A stretch of DNA of 64,000 nt, taken from contig DAOMOK010000003.1 of NCBI GenBank assembly GCA_035444285.1, positions 1-64,000 on the forward strand, given 5' to 3'. Positions within the stretch are counted from its first letter, which is position 1; every line of letters starts with the position of its first letter. This document shows, in pieces, positions 59,838-64,000 of this stretch. Source of the stretch: CAADGU01 sp035444285 (GTDB lineage: Bacteria; Chloroflexota; Anaerolineae; Promineifilales; Promineifilaceae). The position numbers and the translations under genes are program-made. Below the pieces are notes generated by a model that saw only the letters and a program-made list of their open reading frames with translations, did not search any database and had not been told where the DNA came from.

Positions 59838-60647
59838 TCAAGATTTCCCCAACCGCCGTCTGATCTGAAGGCCCCAGAAATTGAGCAGATCACGTGGTTT
59901 GGGATTCTTATACAACTTACCTTTGGGGCCAGACTGCGAGCGGTACACGGCCGTACCCGCCTTCACCGCCAAAACAGCTTCAATATACAAATCCAGCCCC
60001 AACGCTTCCAATTCGTGCCACACGGCCCGCTGCGAACGGCGACCAATCGCCACTTCGCCTTCCTTGACAATAAGGCCGGTGTCCAGACCGGCGTTAATTT
60101 TCTGAATCATCACCCCGGCCGTTTTTTCGCCGTTGTACATAGCCCAAAAGGTGGTTTTGTTGCCGCGATACTGCGGCGCTTTGCCATGATGAATGCCCAG
60201 TGTGCCCAGCGTAGGCGTTTCAAACAGTTCTGGTTTCAAAATCGGGCTGCCATACACCAGCCCCAGGTCTGCCGCCAGCGCCCGCAGTTGGGCAATCACT
60301 TCCGGCGCATGGATGTCGGGCACAAAATGGATACGGCCGTTCACCCGTTTCATCTTTTGGCGCAGCGTTAATTCGGCGCGGGGATGGGTGAGGTAACGGC
60401 CGACGCCCCCCACCACCCAGGCCAGCAGCAGCGGCAGCGCCAGCCAGCCCCGCCGCCGCCATAAATCCTTCACATACACCCTCTTTGCCGCCGACTCTGC
60501 CTGGCAAAACGCCGCCAGCAGGTCAATGTCCGGGTGATCGTCCAGACGACACAGGAATTCGCAGGCATCGTGGGTGAGTACGGGGCCGGTGCCAAACATG
60601 ACCACGCGAATAGGTCGGTCGAGGATGGAGGAGGGCGTCATTGTCAT
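59838..60647 (-). CDS. Formyltransferase family protein
   Basis: 269 aa. 'RVVMFGTGPVLTHDACEFLCRL' at the N-terminus and the formyltransferase core 'GTLGIHHGKAPQYRG' with His153 and 'INAGLDTGLIV' with Asp189. The position normally held by catalytic Asn (N-x-H) is Gly here. Formyltransferases use formyl-THF to N-formylate sugar amines in some O-antigens. The gene overlaps the PIG-L deacetylase by 4 bp (ATGA), suggesting deacetylation followed by formylation of an amino sugar. The start at 60647 follows from that overlap. It is not methionyl-tRNA formyltransferase: it lacks that enzyme's C-terminal domain. Confidence 0.82.
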   Translation of the reverse strand: MTMTPSSILDRPIRVVMFGTGPVLTHDACEFLCRLDDHPDIDLLAAFCQAESAAKRVYVKDLWRRRGWLALPLLLAWVVGGVGRYLTHPRAELTLRQKMKRVNGRIHFVPDIHAPEVIAQLRALAADLGLVYGSPILKPELFETPTLGTLGIHHGKAPQYRGNKTTFWAMYNGEKTAGVMIQKINAGLDTGLIVKEGEVAIGRRSQRAVWHELEALGLDLYIEAVLAVKAGTAVYRSQSGPKGKLYKNPKPRDLLNFWGLQIRRRLGKS

Positions 60648-61471
60648 TTTACCAGCACCCGCCGCAGTCTGGCCCCAGCCAGATATTTCCATTTCTGTAA
60701 GGGCGATTCCCAGCGATGCACAAAACGAATCCAGAGGACGGCTTTGCTGAACACGGCCGTACCCGGCATCGTCGCCTCATACGGCAAAAAAACCTCCGGC
60801 GTTTCGCTGGTATCATCCAGCAATTGCGGCGTCAGAATGGGGCGTGTTTGCCAGGGGTAAAAAATAGTCGTCTGGCTGCGAAAACAGTCTAACGCCTGCC
60901 GTTTCTGTGCAGCGACTGTTTGGGTATCCACCGTGCGCAGGGCAGACGGCCGTATATACCGCCGCACATCCCGCCCCGGCAGCAGCCGCCAGCGATAATA
61001 GACAAAATACTCGGTAAGCTGCGCCGGAAGTTGGCCTTGCTGATGCACGGCCGTCAATACCCGGTTGATCGCCAGATGATCCGGGTGACGATCAAAACGA
61101 AATGGCATTAAAACATGATCGGGTCTCAGGCGCTGCATCCATTCCAGCAACCCCTGGCGCAAAGCAGGCATATGTTTCTTCAGTTCCGCCTCCGGCAAAC
61201 GCAAAAAATGCAAATTTTCTTCAGGGATGCCCAAAAGCTGCATCGCCGCGGCCGACTCCTTTTCGCGTATCTCTCCCAAATCTGCTGAGATTGAATCACG
61301 TGGTAGGATAGGCGCGGGGGATTTCATTCCGTCTGTCGCATAAATCACATGAATCTGGGCTTTTTGTGGCAGCCGGGCAACCGCGCCACCGCAAGCCAAT
61401 ACCTCATCATCCATATGCGGCGCAACGATAACCACCGTGCCCGGAAACAATTCGGCCGGATCAGGCCACAT
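60644..61471 (-). CDS. PIG-L/LmbE family N-deacetylase
   Basis: 275 aa. Zinc motif APHMDDEVLACGG (His19, Asp21, Asp22) and 'RFDRHPDHLAINR' with the distal His ligands. Family members remove acetyl from GlcNAc-containing conjugates (GlcNAc-PI, mycothiol precursors, teicoplanin). Here it lies between a GT4 gene (11-bp overlap) and the formyltransferase, so its product amine may be the formyl acceptor. Confidence 0.9.
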   Translation of the reverse strand: MWPDPAELFPGTVVIVAPHMDDEVLACGGAVARLPQKAQIHVIYATDGMKSPAPILPRDSISADLGEIREKESAAAMQLLGIPEENLHFLRLPEAELKKHMPALRQGLLEWMQRLRPDHVLMPFRFDRHPDHLAINRVLTAVHQQGQLPAQLTEYFVYYRWRLLPGRDVRRYIRPSALRTVDTQTVAAQKRQALDCFRSQTTIFYPWQTRPILTPQLLDDTSETPEVFLPYEATMPGTAVFSKAVLWIRFVHRWESPLQKWKYLAGARLRRVLVK

Positions 61472-62600
61472 CGTGCCCTCCTCGGTTGGCCACAGCCTCC
61501 AAAAGCGCCATGGTTTCCTGGGCGCATGTATCCCAGGTGAATTGTGTCGCCCTGGTCAGCCCCGCTGCTGATAAACTGGCCTGGAGTTCGCTGTCGGCCA
61601 AAACGCGGCGCATGGCCTCGGCGATGGCGGCTGCATCAGCAGGATCCACAAACACGGCTGCGTCCCCGGCTATTTCCATTAGCCCATTCACGCTAGAGGT
61701 GATGATGGGTGTGCCACAGGCCATGGCCTCGGTGAGGGGAATGGGGAACGCCTCCAGATTAGATGGGTAGAGATACAAATCGGCTAAGGAATAGACTGCC
61801 GGTAAATCTTGCTGGTCTATCCAATCAGGGAACAAAATGTCAGCGCCGTATCCTTCATTTGGGATGCCATATTCCGCTTTGAAGAGGTGGCAATCCTTGC
61901 CGCCAATAACCAGTTGACACGGATCGGCGGTTTGCTGGTGATATTGCGCGTAGGCATTGAATATTTGACCCAGATTTTTACGGCCGTCGCCCAACCGCTT
62001 TGTCAACGTCAAAATAAATCGCTCCGGCAGTCCATACCTAGACTTCACTGCTTGCAACGTTGCCGGGTCGGTTACGCGGCGAAAGTGGCGCGCCGGGGCA
62101 AAATAGATCGTCTGTACCTTGCCCGGCGGCAGGCGCAGGGCCTGGTTAAAATTATCGGTGGTGAGTTGGGAAACGGAGATCACGGCCGCGCACTTTTTGA
62201 AGTACAGGGGCATAACGGCGCGGATATATTGGACATCGAGACGGCCGTAAAAAACCGCCTGCTCCGGCACAAACCAGTCTGCCCCATGCACCGTCATCAC
62301 CACCGGGCAAGGGGCCAGCAGGGGCGCGGTAAACTTGGGATGAAACAGCACATCTATTCGATCATGGCGGCAGGCCCGTGGTATCGCTACCTGATCCCAA
62401 AACGCCTTATTACTGCCGTGAATAAGCCGCTCTGTGACCCCCTCACAACCGGCAAACAGGCCCAGGTGCGCCACATTTCGGTAATACAGCACAAATTCAT
62501 GGCCGCGATTCAAACGCAGCAGTTCCGGGACAATGTTGCGACTATAAACGCCAATGCCGCCCTTTTCATCATAGGCGCGAAGCATAATTCCAATACGCAT
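61461..62600 (-). CDS. GT4 family glycosyltransferase
   Basis: 379 aa. 'MRIGIMLRAYDEKGGIGVYSRNIVPELL', 'VMTVHGADWFVPEQ', 'FILTLTKRLGDGRKNLGQIFNAY' and a clear EX7E motif 'EAFPIPLTEAM', plus 'GTPIITSSVNGLMEIAGDAAVFVDP'. Similar to mannosyltransferases of the WbpZ/MtfA kind, but the sugar cannot be named. The start at 62600 is chosen; the longer frame runs into the palindrome upstream. Confidence 0.91.
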   Translation of the reverse strand: MRIGIMLRAYDEKGGIGVYSRNIVPELLRLNRGHEFVLYYRNVAHLGLFAGCEGVTERLIHGSNKAFWDQVAIPRACRHDRIDVLFHPKFTAPLLAPCPVVMTVHGADWFVPEQAVFYGRLDVQYIRAVMPLYFKKCAAVISVSQLTTDNFNQALRLPPGKVQTIYFAPARHFRRVTDPATLQAVKSRYGLPERFILTLTKRLGDGRKNLGQIFNAYAQYHQQTADPCQLVIGGKDCHLFKAEYGIPNEGYGADILFPDWIDQQDLPAVYSLADLYLYPSNLEAFPIPLTEAMACGTPIITSSVNGLMEIAGDAAVFVDPADAAAIAEAMRRVLADSELQASLSAAGLTRATQFTWDTCAQETMALLEAVANRGGHDVA

Positions 62601-62610
62601 ATAAGTGTAG

Positions 62611-62667
62611 AACGTGATGGGTGATACATAGCTTACAAAAAACTCAGCACGTATCACGCATCACGTT
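62611..62667. repeat. 17-bp inverted repeat (one mismatch) overlapping a stop codon
   Basis: AACGTGATGGGTGATAC (62611-62627) and GTATCACGCATCACGTT (62651-62667) pair with one mismatch. The right arm includes the stop codon of the DUF457 gene (62654-62656). It spans the gap before the GT4 gene. Confidence 0.78.
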
Positions 62668-63196
62668 TTGCCCGCACTCCCAAGAAACTCAAAACAGCCA
62701 CCACCAATACCACAAACAATGTTTCGGTTAATAACGTCCAGAGATGTCTGGCGCTCAACCAACCTTGCGACCAGTGCAGGCCATAAAACAAGATGAATGG
62801 GAAATGAAACCGGTTTTGGGTAAAGGGCCACAAAGCCATTACTCCCCGGCCCCAGGTGGCGGCATCCATCAGGATGTGCAGGCTGTAACAGGCTAACGCC
62901 ACCACAGACCAGAAGCGAAAGCCGCGCCCGCGCCGCCACTTCATACCCGCGCCAAACAGCAGGGACACGGCCGTGCCCACAAACAAACTATGCGTGGCAT
63001 TATTGTGAAACCGGCCAAAATCTCCAGATAACAACCCCACCACCGAATCCACATCCGGCAGCAGCGAAAAACCGGCTGTCACTAACAGCAGGCCGGGCAG
63101 CGGCCCGATCCCTTTGAGCGTCGGCTCCGGCTCATGGTGGCGGGCCGCCCGGTAGACCACATAAGCAGCCGTCAGATGAGCAATAGGCGAAGGCAT
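62654..63196 (-). CDS. DUF457 (YbcI-like) membrane-bound metal-dependent hydrolase
   Basis: 180 aa, about four TM helices. Motifs 'SLLPDVDSVV', 'FHNNATHSLF' and 'YSLHILMDAATWG' provide the Asp and His residues typical of DUF457 putative metal-dependent hydrolases. Substrate unknown. Its start abuts the esterase stop (TAA-ATG), so it is co-translated with it. Confidence 0.85.
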   Translation of the reverse strand: MPSPIAHLTAAYVVYRAARHHEPEPTLKGIGPLPGLLLVTAGFSLLPDVDSVVGLLSGDFGRFHNNATHSLFVGTAVSLLFGAGMKWRRGRGFRFWSVVALACYSLHILMDAATWGRGVMALWPFTQNRFHFPFILFYGLHWSQGWLSARHLWTLLTETLFVVLVVAVLSFLGVRAKRDA

Positions 63197-64000
63197 TTAG
63201 TTACACTCCTGTGTCTTTATCATCTCGATATACGCTTCAGCAAAACGCGCGCCAATCGTCTGGTAGCTCTCGGAGGTGAAATGCAGCCCATCGTGAAGCG
63301 GCAAATCATCGGTGGTAATCATGGTAACGCAGGGCAGCTGAACGGCGGCTTGCTGTTCTTGAATGAGCAACCAGTTCGGGAACCCCTCTGGCGACGGCGG
63401 GCTGCCTAATTGAGCAAAAATAACCGGCAAATTGGTCTGTTGCACATCGTGGCGTAAATCGTGGATGAACTGGATAAAATGCTCTCCATAGGCATCCCCC
63501 AGTGGGTTGCGGCTGCCGTAAACTACCGGGTTTAACGCATCCGCTTCGCCCTGAAAAAAGAGGATCCCTGTTAGCTCTCCCATCAGGCTGGCGGCGGCAA
63601 TCCGCTTCAGGCAAGAGCCGTAGAGGGTATCATCTCCCAGATTGCGTTGCCATTGGGTGAGTGTGGTGTCCCCTTTAGCGCAGGGAATCAGGCCCACGAT
63701 CAGGTCTGGATATTCATCGAGCAAGGTGGCGGCAAAGGCCAGGCCGGGGCTGGTACCTAAGCCGCTGCCGTAGTCCAACGAAACCAGGTCAACCTGATCT
63801 TCGGGGTGGTCGGTGGGTTCGCTGACCAGGCGCCAGCGGTAATCGTTGCCAAACAGAAAAGCGCGGGGATGCAGCGTTTGTTCGTCCGGTAAGGGCGACC
63901 AACCAGACATGTTCGATTGCCCAGCCAGGACGAAGAGGGCCAGACGGCCGTGAAACTCTGCTGGCAACCCAACCGGTGGCCGGGTGGGTTGGAGCGTCGG
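63197..64000 (-). CDS. SASA-type carbohydrate acetylesterase (SGNH-like), 5' end beyond window
   Basis: At least 256 aa. 'FVLAGQSNMSGW' carries the nucleophile Ser, 'GILFFQGEADA' is the second block and 'DDLPLHDGLHFTSESY' supplies Asp and His. This is the sialate O-acetylesterase-like (SASA) family, removing acetyl esters from sugars. The frame stays open to base 64000 and the only start inside is a TTG at 63967 right before conserved sequence, so the gene probably begins outside. It may trim acetyl groups added by the two MBOAT cassettes. Confidence 0.84.
   Translation of the reverse strand, partial: PTLQPTRPPVGLPAEFHGRLALFVLAGQSNMSGWSPLPDEQTLHPRAFLFGNDYRWRLVSEPTDHPEDQVDLVSLDYGSGLGTSPGLAFAATLLDEYPDLIVGLIPCAKGDTTLTQWQRNLGDDTLYGSCLKRIAAASLMGELTGILFFQGEADALNPVVYGSRNPLGDAYGEHFIQFIHDLRHDVQQTNLPVIFAQLGSPPSPEGFPNWLLIQEQQAAVQLPCVTMITTDDLPLHDGLHFTSESYQTIGARFAEAYIEMIKTQECN

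Larger units (their letters stand above)
1..64000. repeat. Dispersed octamer palindrome ACGGCCGT
   Basis: Seen throughout genes and gaps, for example about 1772, 2213, 3246, 6140, 7412, 8574 and 10924. I counted 28 copies between 1 and 11100, about 2.5 per kb; random expectation at this base composition is roughly 0.3 for that length. In coding regions it is read as Thr-Ala-Val, (Asp/Asn/Tyr)-Gly-Arg or Arg-Pro depending on frame. It resembles cyanobacterial HIP1 in behaviour. Confidence 0.9.

Noticed and set aside
1..64000. tRNA, rRNA, riboswitch, prophage or transposase genes
   Set aside because: Gaps are short and none shows cloverleaf, conserved rRNA blocks or mobile-element proteins that I can recognise.

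Overview
The window looks like a chromosomal segment of a member of the Chloroflexota (Anaerolineae/Caldilineae-like). The support is indirect: lipoproteins with long Thr/Pro 'TPTP' linkers, giant Ser/Thr kinase-ATPase-histidine kinase fusions of the kind known from Chloroflexi and cyanobacteria, a menaquinol-type cytochrome bc complex, and moderate GC. No rRNA, tRNA, CRISPR array, transposase or integrase was found. The palindrome ACGGCCGT is hugely over-represented across the whole window (28 copies in the first 11 kb by my count, where well under one is expected).

Layout. 0.1-3.1 kb (+): xylose isomerase and xylulokinase. 3.2-8.3 kb (+): a WD40-type beta-propeller lipoprotein translationally coupled to a clostripain-family (C11) protease lipoprotein. 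8.5-11.1 kb (-): a coiled-coil protein and a secreted M23 metallopeptidase. 11.1-11.5 kb: a repeat-rich intergenic stretch. 11.55-12.76 kb (+): an RlmI-type rRNA methyltransferase. 12.8-19.5 kb (+): an OmpR-type two-component system, then a DUF2202 lipoprotein, cytochrome b, Rieske protein and a triheme cytochrome c. Direct repeats CTTCATA-N4-CTTCATA in front of the regulator, and a similar site before the DUF2202 gene, suggest that the two-component system controls itself and the respiratory operon.

19.6-36.1 kb (-): a signalling island of five consecutive genes: a multi-GAF hybrid histidine kinase, a single-domain response regulator, two tandem ~1770-residue Ser/Thr kinase/ATPase/GAF/histidine kinases, and a response regulator fused to a class III nucleotide cyclase with adenylate-cyclase-type residues. 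It may be a phosphorelay ending in cAMP.

36.3-64.0 kb (-): one long, tightly packed cell-surface polysaccharide cluster read leftwards, possibly a single transcript. It contains GT2, GT4 and GT39-like glycosyltransferases, a Wzx-type flippase, GalE, two tandem MBOAT + SGNH O-acetylation cassettes, a sulfotransferase, a polysaccharide deacetylase, a methyltransferase, a PIG-L deacetylase overlapping a formyltransferase (a possible deacetylate-then-formylate module), a GH43-like propeller, a phosphodiester glycosidase-like protein, DUF2304 and DUF457 membrane proteins, and a SASA-type acetylesterase cut by the window edge. No obvious Wzy polymerase or Wza/Wzc exporter is present, so the locus probably continues to the right.

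Many gene-gene gaps are filled by sequence-unrelated but structurally alike palindromes built from short near-tandem units, often overlapping the stop codon of the neighbouring gene. A ~90 bp nested palindromic element occurs three times in intergenic positions.
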